The translations under genes and the position numbers were made by a program. The notes under the pieces are model-generated. The model did not search any database. It worked only from the letters and a program-made list of their open reading frames with translations, and was not told the origin of the DNA. This document shows positions 33,210 to 41,603 of a DNA stretch of 64,000 bases, piece after piece. The DNA comes from Streptomyces sp. TLI_235 (GTDB taxonomy: Bacteria > Actinomycetota > Actinomycetes > Streptomycetales > Streptomycetaceae). The stretch spans positions 1,860,001 to 1,924,000 of the forward strand of contig NSGV01000002.1 in the NCBI GenBank assembly GCA_002300355.1, in the 5' to 3' direction. Numbering within the stretch: the stretch's first letter is position 1; each line of letters starts with the position of its first letter.

Positions 33210-33485
33210 GTGAAGTCGATTGTTGCAGGCCAGTACGCCGCAGACTCCGAGGAGTTCGCGGAGCTGGCGTTGGGCGTGGACTCGGAGCTGTTCGCCGACG
33301 TGGTCGGCGAGTCGGTGATCGAGCGCGCCGCCCGCATGGACGTCGCCGCCGCGGTGCTGGCGGACCTGCGCCGGGAGGACCCGGAGCTGGCCGCCTACGC
33401 CGAGGCCTTGATGGCCACCGCGCCGGTCCCGATTCGCTCCCGCCGCATTGTCCGCCGGACGGCGGGGCTGGAGGTGGCGGCCTGA
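33210..33485 (+). CDS. Small AICE protein, first gene of the transfer operon
   Basis: A 91-residue acidic, helical protein (MKSIVAGQYAADSEEFAELA) with a basic C-terminal tail (SRRIVRRTAG). GTG 33210 follows GGAGAGGCAGAG closely. Its stop overlaps the next start (TGATG). Proteins of this size and position recur at the head of AICE transfer operons; the role is unknown. Confidence 0.65.
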   Translation: MKSIVAGQYAADSEEFAELALGVDSELFADVVGESVIERAARMDVAAAVLADLRREDPELAAYAEALMATAPVPIRSRRIVRRTAGLEVAA

Positions 33486-33763
33486 TGGGACGCATCCGCA
33501 AGGCCGCCGAACGGGCGGTCACCTCGTTCTCCACTGACCGGCACGGCGCCCCGGCGGCCGACCGGCGGGCCGCCACGGGCGGCGCGATGCTCTCGCACAT
33601 CGTCGCCGACCACGGCCACCCCGTCGCCGCCGTCGTCATCTCCACCCTTGGTGCGGCGGCCGTCGCCGCCGACACGATGTTCGGCCACTCCGAGCCGCCC
33701 GAGGGTGGATACGCCAGTTTCGCTACCGACGGCGACCAGCCGAAGCGCAGGTGGTTCCGGTGA
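33485..33763 (+). CDS. Small AICE protein with one membrane-like segment
   Basis: A 92-residue protein with a basic N-terminus (MGRIRKAAERAV), a hydrophobic stretch (about 47-64, PVAAVVISTLGAAAVAAD) and a charged tail ending KRRWFR. Overlapping start and stop codons couple it to both neighbours. Function unknown; probably part of the transfer or spread machinery. Confidence 0.62.
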   Translation: MGRIRKAAERAVTSFSTDRHGAPAADRRAATGGAMLSHIVADHGHPVAAVVISTLGAAAVAADTMFGHSEPPEGGYASFATDGDQPKRRWFR

Positions 33764-34656
33764 GCCGGCAGGGGAAGTTCTGGATGGTCGCCGCGCTGCT
33801 GGGCGTGGTCGGCATGGCGTTCCGCGTTTCCTGGAACGCGCTCAAGGACATCGCGAGCGCGGTCGGCGCCGACCCGCTCGCCGCCGGCCTCTACCCGCTC
33901 GTGGTGGACGGCCTGATGGCGCTCGCTCTGGTCGCCGCGCTGGTCCTGACCGGCGCCGACCGCAGGTTCGCGCTGCGGGTGCTGGGCGCCTTCACCGCCG
34001 CCAGTCTGGTGCTCAACTACGTGCACGGCCTGGTGCCCGCCCTGAACGCCGGCGGTCGGGTCCGGTTGGCCGACTGGGCGCCCGCCCACTACGCCCTGGT
34101 GCTGCTCGCCTCGTGCCTGCCGGTCGGGTCCATCTTCTTCGGATCCGACCTGGTGGCCAAGGTGCTGCACCATCGGCCCGAACCGGCAGAAAACGACCAG
34201 ACCACCGCAAACCGGTCGACCCCTGACCAGCCCGACCCCGCCGACCCCACCCCGGGGCCGTCGGCCGACCAGTCGGTCTACGAGTCGGCCGACCCAGCCC
34301 CGACAGCGGAGCCGACTGCGGCACCGATCGAGAGGGTGCCGGTCCGGCCGGTGCGGGCGGTCGCGGTGGTGTCGAGTCGGCCCCGCCGGGCGACCGGCAC
34401 AGTGCCGCAGTCGGCCCGCACCAAGGTGCCGACCCGCACGGCGGAGGAATTGCTCGCCGAGGCCCGGTCCGCGACGGCCGGCTGGTCGGATGAGGAGCTG
34501 ACCGCGGAGCGGATCCGCACCGCGGTCCGCACCTCCGCCGACCGCGCCCGCACCCTGCGCGACACCCTCAAGGCCGAACGCACCACCCCGCCCGAGCCGC
34601 CGACCGCCGCCGACGAGGACGAGGGCGGCCTCACGGGCGAGGAGTCGGCCGCATGA
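33760..34656 (+). CDS. DUF2637 membrane protein (Spd/spread type)
   Basis: A 298-residue protein from GTG 33760, overlapping the previous stop by 4 bases. Four membrane helices occupy residues 5-130 (FWMVAALLGVVGMAFRVSW, LVVDGLMALALVAALVLTG and so on), matching the DUF2637 family common on Streptomyces plasmids and AICEs. The C-terminal half is a Pro/Ala/Thr-rich cytoplasmic region with an amphipathic end (ELLAEARSATAGWSDEEL). Such proteins are linked to intramycelial plasmid spread. The next gene overlaps by ATGA. Confidence 0.8.
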   Translation: MSRQGKFWMVAALLGVVGMAFRVSWNALKDIASAVGADPLAAGLYPLVVDGLMALALVAALVLTGADRRFALRVLGAFTAASLVLNYVHGLVPALNAGGRVRLADWAPAHYALVLLASCLPVGSIFFGSDLVAKVLHHRPEPAENDQTTANRSTPDQPDPADPTPGPSADQSVYESADPAPTAEPTAAPIERVPVRPVRAVAVVSSRPRRATGTVPQSARTKVPTRTAEELLAEARSATAGWSDEELTAERIRTAVRTSADRARTLRDTLKAERTTPPEPPTAADEDEGGLTGEESAA

Positions 34657-35024
34657 GCCGGCCGCGGTTCTGGGACCCGCACGGCGAGCGGTTCGGCCTG
34701 CCGACCTACCCGTGGCGGATGGCACCGGACGGCCTGCTGACCCGCCGCCAGCTCCGCACGCGGGGGCTGAGGCCGGGCGGACAACCGGTCGCCGCACAGA
34801 TCCTCTGGCGCTCCCGCTCCCGCGGTGTCCGCGCCGCGTACCTCTACCGCGCCTGCCTGGCCAAGCCGGTCCGGCCGATGACCCCCGGCCGGACGGCCGC
34901 CCTCGCCGCGGCGAACCTCGCCCGCCGTACCTGCCCCGCCTGCGGCCGGGACGCCGGATGCGTCCTGCCCGCGCATCTCGGCACCTGCCTGCCCTGCGCC
35001 GCCGCCCTCATCGCCTCCGCCTGA
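34653..35024 (+). CDS. RRQRL-type zinc-binding AICE protein
   Basis: A 123-residue protein with an N-terminal WRMAPDGLLTRRQLRTRGLR motif region and a C-terminal zinc-ribbon set of cysteines (CPACGRDAGC, then CLPC). It matches the small RRQRL-motif zinc-binding proteins seen on actinobacterial mobile elements. Start ATG overlaps the DUF2637 stop. Biochemical role unknown. Confidence 0.75.
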   Translation: MSRPRFWDPHGERFGLPTYPWRMAPDGLLTRRQLRTRGLRPGGQPVAAQILWRSRSRGVRAAYLYRACLAKPVRPMTPGRTAALAAANLARRTCPACGRDAGCVLPAHLGTCLPCAAALIASA

Positions 35025-35040
35025 CCTTCGAGGAGAAGCC

Positions 35041-35313
35041 GTGTCCGGCATGTTCATCCCCACCGACTCCGCCACCGGCCTGCCCACCGGCACCGCCGCG
35101 GTGTTCCTCACCCTCGGCTCCGCCCTGGTCGCCCTGTTCAAGCACCCCGAGTCCGCCGCCACCCACGGCGACAGCCTGGCCTTCAAGTGGCTGTGCCTCG
35201 GCTGCAAGACCGGCAACGGACCCGGCTCCACCCTCCGCCGCACCGCCCGCGACGCCGCCAACCGGCACGCCGCCACCTGCCGCTCCATCCCGTGGCCCAC
35301 CACCACGACCTGA
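35041..35313 (+). CDS. Small AICE protein with a Cys/His cluster
   Basis: A 90-residue protein from GTG 35041, with GAGGAG seven bases upstream. A hydrophobic stretch (about 15-30) is followed by CLGCKTGNG and later HAATC, which could bind a metal. It belongs to the compact transfer operon; function unknown. Confidence 0.65.
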   Translation: MSGMFIPTDSATGLPTGTAAVFLTLGSALVALFKHPESAATHGDSLAFKWLCLGCKTGNGPGSTLRRTARDAANRHAATCRSIPWPTTTT

Positions 35314-35335
35314 CCAGCACCCCACGGAGGACCCC

Positions 35336-35572
35336 ATGGACGACGCGAACACGGCGATCGAGGTGGAGCTGCGCTGGGAGAACCCCGACGCGCGGCACGC
35401 CCTGGAGCGCTGGACCCAGTACACGGTGACCCTCACCCGCCGCCAGCTCGGCGAGCTGCTCACCACGGTGGACGACCTGGAGTTCGACCAGGACCTGACG
35501 CCGGCGGCCCTCACCACGTCGCAGCGCTGCAGCACGCTCCACCTGCCCAACTGCGACTGCGGCCTCACCTGA
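35336..35572 (+). CDS. Small acidic AICE protein
   Basis: A 78-residue protein, MDDANTAIEVELRWENPDAR and onward, ending HLPNCDCGLT. CGGAGG lies eight bases before ATG 35336. There is no membrane segment; the pattern of beta strand and helix suggests a small folded domain. Unknown role in the transfer operon. Confidence 0.65.
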   Translation: MDDANTAIEVELRWENPDARHALERWTQYTVTLTRRQLGELLTTVDDLEFDQDLTPAALTTSQRCSTLHLPNCDCGLT

Positions 35573-35683
35573 CGATCAGCCACACGCACCACTGGCCACA
35601 ACCCGGGACGGCCGCTCAGCTTGCCGGCACGACGGCCGCCCCGGGCCCCATCCCGCACAGCGACCTGTGAGGAAGGACCTCCA

Positions 35684-37882
35684 GTGAACCAGCACCACAC
35701 GCCCGACCCGCACAACCCCGAGGACCCGGACGGCCTGTTCGCCGCCCTGGAGGCCGACCTGGCCACCGACCGAGCCATCGGCGCCACCGTCCTTGACTTC
35801 GACAAGGCCCGCGCCGACCGCCGCCCCGCCACCGAGGCGGACGAGGACGGGCTGCCGTCGGTGTACGTCGACTCCCGCGACCCGCGCGACCGGAAGGCCG
35901 GTTCGGTGGACCGGATGGCGACCGCCCGCGGCGCGAAGCGACGCCCGATCATCCCCGCCTGGGCGAAGTCGAAGGCCGAACTGCTCGCCTATGCCCGGTG
36001 GTTGGGCGGCAACGTCGCGCACACCGCGGGCTACCACGCGGTCCGCTCCCCGCTCTACGCGGGCAAGCTGCTGGCGCGGGCGCCGCGCGGCACCGCCCGG
36101 CTGGTGGGCGGCACCTTCCGGTGGGTGACCGACGCCGAGGGCCGCCCGGTCCGGGCCGCCTCGGTGCGCCGCGAGGACGTGGAGCAGTACCTGATCCTGT
36201 CCCGGCAGCGGGACCGCCGGGTGCGTGCCCGCGGCATCATGCTCCTGCTCGCCTCCGTGCTGGGGGTGGCGTTCACGGCGGTGCTGCTGGTCGCCACGCC
36301 CGGCTGGACCACCCTCGCCCTGGCGACCGCCGCAGCGCTGACCCTCGGTGCGGCGGGCGGGCAGGCCGACCAGCCGCTGATCGACCGGGCCGTCGTCGCC
36401 ACGAAGGTGCAGCGGCTCACCAGCGACATCGTGGTCCGCGCGCTCGGCGCGATGGGCATCGCCGAGATCAACAAGGCGATGGCCAAGGGCGGCGACGGGA
36501 TCAAGTTCGTCGCCCCGATCACCCGGGACGGCAACGGTTGGCGCGCGGACATCGACCTCCCCTACGGCGTGACCGCGATCGACATCATCGACAAGCGCGA
36601 CCGCCTCGCCTCCGGCCTCCGCCGCCCGCTCGGCTGCGTGTGGCCGGAGCCGGTGCACGACCAGCACGCCGGACGGCTGATGCTGTGGGTCGGCGACCAG
36701 GACATGTCGCAGACCAAGGCTCCCGCGTGGCCGCTCGCCTCGGCGGGGACGATCAGCCTGTTCAAGCCGCTGCCGTTCGGCACCGACCAGCGCGGCCGCT
36801 CCGTGTCGATGCTGCTGATGTTCGCGAACGTGCTGATCGGCGCCATGCCCCGCTTCGGCAAGACCTTCGCCCTGCGCGTCCTGATGCTGGCCGCGGCGCT
36901 CGACCCGACGGCGGAGCTGCACGTGTGGGAACTCAAGGGCACCGGTGACCTGGAGGACGCCGCCAAGGTCGCCGCCGACTACGGCTCCGGCGCCGACGAC
37001 GAGACCATCGAAGGCGCCGTCAACTCCCTCCGCTATACCTACAAGGAGCTGGAGCGCCGCGCCGCGGTGATCCGCTCCCTGCCGAAGGAGCGCCGCCCGG
37101 AGAACAAGGTCACCCCGGAACTGGCCGCCGACCGCAAGCTCGGCCTGCACCCGCTGGTGCTGATCATCGACGAGTGCCAGGAGCTCTACTCCCACGACAC
37201 GTTCGGCAAGGAGGCCAGCACCCTCTCCGAGGCGATCATCAAGCGCGGCCCCGCGATGGGCGTCATCCTGCTGCTGGCCACCCAGCGCCCGGATGTGAAG
37301 TCCCTCCCGTCCGGGGTGTCGGCGAACGTGGGCATCCGGTTCTGCCTGCGGGTCATGGGCCAGACCGAGAACGACATGGTCCTCGGCACCAGCTCCTACA
37401 AGAACGGGCTGCGGGCCACGTCGTTCACCGCGAACGACAAGGGCATCGGCTACCTGGTCGGCGCCGCCACCGACCCGCAGATCGTCCGCTCCTACTACCT
37501 CGACGGCCCCGCCGCCGGGAAGATCATGGACCGCGCCCGCGCCGCCCGCATCGCCGCCGGCACCCTCACCGGCCTCGCCGCCGGCAAGACCCCCGAGCGG
37601 GCGAAGAACACCAGCAGCATCCTGGACGACCTGATCTCCATCTGGCCCGCCGGCGAGGCCAAGGTCTGGTCCGAGACCCTGGTCGCCGCACTCGCCGCCC
37701 TCGACGAGGACCGCTACGGCGGCTGGGAGGCGGACCAGCTCGCCGCCGCGCTCAGGCCGTACGGCGTGGAGACGGTGCAGATCTCCCGCCGGGTCGACGG
37801 GCGGCAGACCAACCGGCGCGGCGTAGAGCGCGACCGCATCGCGGAGGCCATCACGCGCCGTGACGGACAGCGGTCCGCCTGA
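35684..37882 (+). CDS. tra: FtsK/SpoIIIE-type DNA translocase (TraSA/TraB-like transfer protein)
   Basis: A 732-residue transfer protein. Streptomyces elements move double-stranded DNA with a single FtsK-like ATPase, and this is the candidate. An acidic N-terminus leads to two membrane helices (about 188-225), then the motor domain with Walker A GAMPRFGKT (about 386) and Walker B LVLIIDECQEL (about 493-503), plus ATQRPDVKSLPSG. The C-terminal part ends in a winged-helix-like region (AAALRPYGVETVQISRRVDG) expected to recognise the cis-acting transfer site. GTG 35684 follows AGGAAGGA. A palindromic element directly follows the stop codon. Confidence 0.92.
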   Translation: MNQHHTPDPHNPEDPDGLFAALEADLATDRAIGATVLDFDKARADRRPATEADEDGLPSVYVDSRDPRDRKAGSVDRMATARGAKRRPIIPAWAKSKAELLAYARWLGGNVAHTAGYHAVRSPLYAGKLLARAPRGTARLVGGTFRWVTDAEGRPVRAASVRREDVEQYLILSRQRDRRVRARGIMLLLASVLGVAFTAVLLVATPGWTTLALATAAALTLGAAGGQADQPLIDRAVVATKVQRLTSDIVVRALGAMGIAEINKAMAKGGDGIKFVAPITRDGNGWRADIDLPYGVTAIDIIDKRDRLASGLRRPLGCVWPEPVHDQHAGRLMLWVGDQDMSQTKAPAWPLASAGTISLFKPLPFGTDQRGRSVSMLLMFANVLIGAMPRFGKTFALRVLMLAAALDPTAELHVWELKGTGDLEDAAKVAADYGSGADDETIEGAVNSLRYTYKELERRAAVIRSLPKERRPENKVTPELAADRKLGLHPLVLIIDECQELYSHDTFGKEASTLSEAIIKRGPAMGVILLLATQRPDVKSLPSGVSANVGIRFCLRVMGQTENDMVLGTSSYKNGLRATSFTANDKGIGYLVGAATDPQIVRSYYLDGPAAGKIMDRARAARIAAGTLTGLAAGKTPERAKNTSSILDDLISIWPAGEAKVWSETLVAALAALDEDRYGGWEADQLAAALRPYGVETVQISRRVDGRQTNRRGVERDRIAEAITRRDGQRSA

Positions 37883-37894
37883 CGCCAAGCAACG

Positions 37895-37932
37895 GTGCTA
37901 CCGGTAGCGGGTGGGCCCGCTACCGGTAGCAC
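37895..37932. repeat. 17-bp perfect inverted repeat with embedded GCTACCGGTAGC palindromes
   Basis: Arms 37895-37911 and 37916-37932 with a TGGG loop; each arm contains the 12-bp palindrome GCTACCGGTAGC. A related CCGCTAGC/GCTAGCGG set follows up to 37985. It could be the tra terminator, but the nested palindromes directly after the translocase gene also suit a cis-acting transfer locus (clt). Confidence 0.6.
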
Positions 37933-38025
37933 CCCCGCTAGCACCCCATCCATGCCCTGAGCTGGCCGCTAGCGGATAGCGGCCCACCTGGGCAAACCCC
38001 CGAAACCGCCCCGGGAGGCCCCTCG

Positions 38026-38292
38026 ATGACCCCCGTCGCCCCGGCACTCGCCTGCCTACTCGCCATCACTCTGGGTTACTGCCTGGTGTGCTGGGCGAGC
38101 CCGTTCGGCCGCTGTCGCAAGTGCACCGGCACCGGCCTGCTCATGCCCACCGGCCGCGTGCGGCGCCGCCCGAAGCCCTGCCGACGGTGCGAGGCCACCG
38201 GACGGCGGCTGCGGATCGGCCGCCGCCTGCACAACCACGCCACTGCTACCCGCGCCGTCGCCCGCCGCATCCGCGACGACGCCCACCGCTAA
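38026..38292 (+). CDS. Small membrane protein with DnaJ-type zinc ribbon
   Basis: An 88-residue protein: one membrane helix (about 5-24), then CRKCTGTGLL and CRRCEATGRR, the paired CxxC-xGxG repeats of a DnaJ-like zinc ribbon, and a basic tail. Such proteins are frequent beside AICE transfer genes. Role unknown. Confidence 0.72.
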   Translation: MTPVAPALACLLAITLGYCLVCWASPFGRCRKCTGTGLLMPTGRVRRRPKPCRRCEATGRRLRIGRRLHNHATATRAVARRIRDDAHR

Positions 38293-38321
38293 CCGCGCAC
38301 CGCCCCGAGAGGAGAACCACC

Positions 38322-38510
38322 GTGCTCGTCACCGTGTCCGCCGCGCTCCTGATGGCCGCCGGAGCCGGAGCGCTCCTGTACTTCCGCCGGCTCGGCTTCG
38401 GCGCCGCCGCCGTCGTGTGGCTGTCCGGCTTCACCGCTGCCTCCACCGGCCTCGCCGGGCCCGTGAACGCCCTGCTCGCCGCCGCCGTCCACGCCCTCGC
38501 CCAGCACTGA
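38322..38510 (+). CDS. SpdD-like small hydrophobic protein
   Basis: A 62-residue protein from GTG 38322 with GAGAGGAG nine bases upstream. Two membrane helices fill it (LVTVSAALLMAAGAGALLYF and VVWLSGFTAASTGLAGPVNA). It resembles small Spd-type proteins of Streptomyces plasmids. It is shorter than many gene-calling limits. Confidence 0.65.
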   Translation: MLVTVSAALLMAAGAGALLYFRRLGFGAAAVVWLSGFTAASTGLAGPVNALLAAAVHALAQH

Positions 38511-38521
38511 CGGGACGGGGG

Positions 38522-38683
38522 TCAGCCCCGACTGCGGCGGGCCGCGACGTACACGCAGGCAGGCAGGTTGAGGACCGCCGCCGCCATGGCCTGCGTGTTG
38601 AGCGACCACCCGAGCCGGTGCGAGACAAGCGCCCCCAGGCCGTCCAGCCAGAGCACCACCCAGAACACCCGCGACATCCGCAT
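38522..38683 (-). CDS. 53-residue membrane protein on the opposite strand
   Basis: A short gene against the direction of the transfer operon, encoding MRMSRVFWVVLWLDGLGALV, a histidine/arginine turn, and a second hydrophobic helix (AMAAAVLNLPACVYVAA) ending RRSRG. The reading frame is open only here, and the two-helix pattern is unlikely by chance. The ribosome-binding site is weak. It fills an otherwise empty 240-bp gap. Moderate confidence that it is translated. Confidence 0.5.
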   Translation of the reverse strand: MRMSRVFWVVLWLDGLGALVSHRLGWSLNTQAMAAAVLNLPACVYVAARRSRG

Positions 38684-38749
38684 GCGCGCACCCTAACCAC
38701 CCGCCGCCCGGCTCCGGCCGGGCGGCCCCGTGGAAGGACCGACCCCGCC

Positions 38750-38956
38750 ATGACCCAGTCCGTGATCCGGCCGCTCGCGGCCGTCCACCTCCGCGAAGCC
38801 CTCACCGCCGCCGCCGACCACCGGCCCGCCGCCGCCCTCGCCGCCCTGATGCACATCGACAACGAGTCCTGGCAGGCCATCAGCCACCGGCTCGCCGCGC
38901 TCGGCACCGACCTGCTCGACGTCCTCGCCACCACCACGAACGGGAGGAACCCGTGA
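38750..38956 (+). CDS. Small helical AICE protein
   Basis: A 68-residue protein (MTQSVIRPLAAVHLREALTA), all-helical by composition, with GGAAGGA upstream of ATG 38750. The stop overlaps the next GTG by 4 bases. Unknown function. Confidence 0.6.
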   Translation: MTQSVIRPLAAVHLREALTAAADHRPAAALAALMHIDNESWQAISHRLAALGTDLLDVLATTTNGRNP

Positions 38957-39225
38957 GCACCACCACCGACCTGGTCACCGCCGCCGTCCTGTTCGGCCCC
39001 GGCCTCGCCGGCACCGCCGCCTATCTCCACACCCAGCGCGGCTGGCGCACCGACTCCGCCGCCGTCCGCACCGTCCTCGCCGAATCCGCCGCCCACCGCG
39101 CCGCCGAGGGCGGCCTGCCGCCGCAGGGCGGCGAGCCCGCCCCCGACACCACCGCGACGGCGGAGCCGGTGCGGCTCGCCACCGTCCTGCCCTTCCCCAC
39201 CACCACCGACCGCCGCGCCGCCTGA
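38953..39225 (+). CDS. Small AICE protein with N-terminal membrane helix
   Basis: A 90-residue protein from GTG 38953: one membrane helix (about 6-25), a helical segment, then a Pro/Ala/Thr-rich tail. Translationally coupled to the gene before. Unknown function. Confidence 0.6.
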   Translation: MSTTTDLVTAAVLFGPGLAGTAAYLHTQRGWRTDSAAVRTVLAESAAHRAAEGGLPPQGGEPAPDTTATAEPVRLATVLPFPTTTDRRAA

Positions 39226-39241
39226 AACGGAGACACCAGCC

Positions 39242-39454
39242 GTGGCCAAGAAGGACCCGCGCAGCTACCTCGACCCGCGGCAGATGGGCGCCGACAACCT
39301 CACCGACGCCGCCCGGCTGTTCCTCATCGGCGTGCGCGTCGTGCGCGCCGAGAACCGCGGCAAGTCCACCGCCCGCCTGGAGGCCCGCGCCGACCGCATC
39401 CAGAACGAGGCCATCGCCCGCTGGGACGCCAAGTACGGCAACCCCCGCGACTGA
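39242..39454 (+). CDS. Small basic AICE protein
   Basis: A 70-residue basic helical protein (MAKKDPRSYLDPRQMGADNL) ending AKYGNPRD. GGAGACACC precedes GTG 39242. The charge and size suit a nucleic-acid-associated accessory protein, but there is no diagnostic motif. Confidence 0.62.
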   Translation: MAKKDPRSYLDPRQMGADNLTDAARLFLIGVRVVRAENRGKSTARLEARADRIQNEAIARWDAKYGNPRD

Positions 39455-39525
39455 TCCGGCAGGCCACCCCGGGGCCGCCCACCCGTCCGCGGCGGGCGGC
39501 CCCCGCTCGGCAAGGAGACACCCTG

Positions 39526-40545
39526 ATGAGCGCCAACCCGTTCGACGAATACGACACCGTCGACCTGTTCGCCGGCCCCGGCGGCCTCGACCTCCCCGCC
39601 ACCGCCCTCGGCCTCCGCGCGATCGGGATCGAGAAGAACCCCGACGCCTGCGCCACCCGCCGCGCCGCAGGACTCGCCACCATCGAGGCCGACGTCCGCC
39701 GGTGGGGGCCGGAGCACTTCCCGGCCGCCCGGGTGCTGCTCGGCGGGCCGCCCTGCCAGACGTTCTCCGCGACCGGCACCGGCACCGGCCGCCGCGACCT
39801 CGACACCGTCCTCCACCTGGTCGACCGCATCGCCCACCGCCTGCCGTTCCAGCACCTGCTGGGCCGGCTGGCGGACGAGCGGACCGGACTGGTCCTGCAG
39901 CCGCTGATCTGGGCCGTCCGCGCCCACGACCTGGGGCGGCCGTTCCGCACGATCCTCCTGGAGCAGGTGCCCGCCGTCCTCCCGGTGTGGGAGGCGTTCG
40001 CCGTCGTGCTGCGGGACCTGGGCCACTTCACGGCGGCGGGAGTGGTGCGGGCGGAGCAGTACGGGGTGCCGCAGACCCGCCGCCGCGGTGCCCTGCTCGC
40101 CTCCCTCGACGGCCCCGTCGACCTGCCCGCCCCGACGCACCACGCCTACCGGCCCGGCGTGCCGGCCGTGGTGGGCGGCACAGGGCTGCTGCCCTGGGCG
40201 GCGATGCGGGACGTCCTGCCGCACCGGGGCCGGTTCACCGTGATCTCGAACTACGGCACCGGCGGCGATCGGAAGGCCCGCGGGCGCCGCACCCAGGACG
40301 AGCCGTCCGCGACCGTCACCGGGAAGATCTCCCGCGTCCGGGTGCTCGGCGCCGACGGCACCGAGTCCCGGTTCACCTGGGCCGAGGCCGGCGCCCTGCA
40401 GACGTTCCCCGTCGATCACCCGTGGCGCGGGCGGGACATCGGCCAGCAGATCGGCAACGCCGTCCCGCCCCTGCTCGGCCGGCACCTGTTGACCGCCGCC
40501 CTCGCCCCGGCGGGCATCGGCTCCGCAGCGCTCGCCGCGGCCTGA
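39526..40545 (+). CDS. DNA (cytosine-5) methyltransferase without restriction partner
   Basis: A 339-residue C5 methyltransferase. Motifs in order: I DLFAGPGGLD (about 12-21), IV GGPPCQTFS with catalytic C77, VI as LLEQVP (Gln where most have Asn), VIII QTRRRGALL, a target-recognition region about 200-270, IX, and X GQQIGNAVPP. Complete length. No endonuclease gene is nearby, so it is probably a solitary enzyme protecting the element from host restriction or marking its origin. It sits inside the backbone between small transfer genes and the replication genes. The recognition sequence cannot be read. Confidence 0.88.
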   Translation: MSANPFDEYDTVDLFAGPGGLDLPATALGLRAIGIEKNPDACATRRAAGLATIEADVRRWGPEHFPAARVLLGGPPCQTFSATGTGTGRRDLDTVLHLVDRIAHRLPFQHLLGRLADERTGLVLQPLIWAVRAHDLGRPFRTILLEQVPAVLPVWEAFAVVLRDLGHFTAAGVVRAEQYGVPQTRRRGALLASLDGPVDLPAPTHHAYRPGVPAVVGGTGLLPWAAMRDVLPHRGRFTVISNYGTGGDRKARGRRTQDEPSATVTGKISRVRVLGADGTESRFTWAEAGALQTFPVDHPWRGRDIGQQIGNAVPPLLGRHLLTAALAPAGIGSAALAAA

Positions 40546-40558
40546 TCGGGCAGCGGCC

Positions 40559-40690
40559 GTGACGGTCCTCGACTGGCGCGACGCCCGGCACTAGGACCGC
40601 ACCCGCGCACTGCCCTGCCGCTGGTGCGGCCGACCCACACCGCTCCGCGACGAGCAGCGCAGAGCGCGCGGCGAACGACAGCGGCGGCCC
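40559..40690 (+). pseudogene. Small zinc-ribbon AICE gene broken by an in-frame TAG
   Basis: GTG 40559 begins MTVLDWRDARH, followed by an in-frame TAG (40592-40594), after which the same frame continues DRTRALPCRWCGRPTPLRDE. The CxxC-containing part after the stop looks like the rest of a short zinc-ribbon protein of the type found between methyltransferase and primase genes in AICEs. The tail then loses protein-like character. Interpreted as a point-mutated gene. Confidence 0.5.
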
Positions 40691-40754
40691 CCTCCCGGCC
40701 AGGACCAGGGCCGCCGCCAATCCAGCACCGTTCTAGAGAACTGGAGACACCAGC

Positions 40755-41603
40755 ATGACCCAACCGACCCTCATTCGGGGAGAGCACCTGCCCGCCGCCC
40801 TCTCCCTGGCACCGCGCGGCGTGCCCGTGCTGCCGTTGCGCGCTGGGAAGGTCCCGTTCGGCAACTGCCCGGCCTGCGCGGACAACACGTGCGGCGGCCG
40901 GCCGAACATGAGGACCCCCGGCACCTGCACCTGCCCGGCCCCGTGCCACGGCTGGGCCGCCGCCACCACCGACCCCCACGTCCTCAACTCGCCCGCCTGG
41001 GCCTACGCGTGGCGCGAGGCCGCGGCGGTGGCCTACCACCCCGGCGGCGCCGGCCTGACCGTCGTGGACCTCGACAACGCGCAGGCCATCGCCTGGGCCC
41101 AGGCCAGCCTGCCCGCCACCCGGACCGTGCCCACCACCCGCGGTGAGCACTGGCTCTACCGGGGCACCATGCCCTCCGCCAACAAGGTGCGGCCCGGCGT
41201 GGATGTCAAGTCGCTCATGTCCTACGCCCGGTGGCTCGGCCCCGGCACCGGCCCCCTCACCGCCCTGCCCGACACGGTCCGGACCCTTATCGTGCGGGAG
41301 CCCGTCCCGGCCCGGCCGATCGCGGTGCCAGCCCCGGCCAGGGGCGGCAGGTGCCCGCACCGCAGCCCGGCCTTCCTGGAGCGCGGCATCGCCATGGCGG
41401 AGCAACGCATCGCCGAGGCGTCGACCGGCGTGCACGCGACCGTGTTCGGGACGTTCCTGGCGGTGCTCTCGACGCACGGTCGGTGTGGGTGCCTGACCGA
41501 GGCGCACACCGCGCGGTTGTTCGCCGCGGCGCAGGCCAAGGGCGAGACGGCCCGGCACTGCGCCGACGCCTGGGCCAACGCCCTGACCAGGTTGGGGATG
41601 TGA
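40755..41603 (+). CDS. Bifunctional DNA primase/polymerase (prim-pol)
   Basis: A 282-residue archaeo-eukaryotic-type primase-polymerase. The N-terminal part has ALSLAPRGVPVLPLRAGKVP, a Cys-rich zinc insert (CPACADNTCGG, CTCPAPCHG) and the metal-binding acidic motif TVVDLDN (about 104-110); GEHWLYRG supplies the His motif. It would prime and extend DNA for AICE replication after excision. ATG 40755. Its stop is overlapped by the next gene (GTGA), which encodes the partner ATPase. Confidence 0.87.
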   Translation: MTQPTLIRGEHLPAALSLAPRGVPVLPLRAGKVPFGNCPACADNTCGGRPNMRTPGTCTCPAPCHGWAAATTDPHVLNSPAWAYAWREAAAVAYHPGGAGLTVVDLDNAQAIAWAQASLPATRTVPTTRGEHWLYRGTMPSANKVRPGVDVKSLMSYARWLGPGTGPLTALPDTVRTLIVREPVPARPIAVPAPARGGRCPHRSPAFLERGIAMAEQRIAEASTGVHATVFGTFLAVLSTHGRCGCLTEAHTARLFAAAQAKGETARHCADAWANALTRLGM

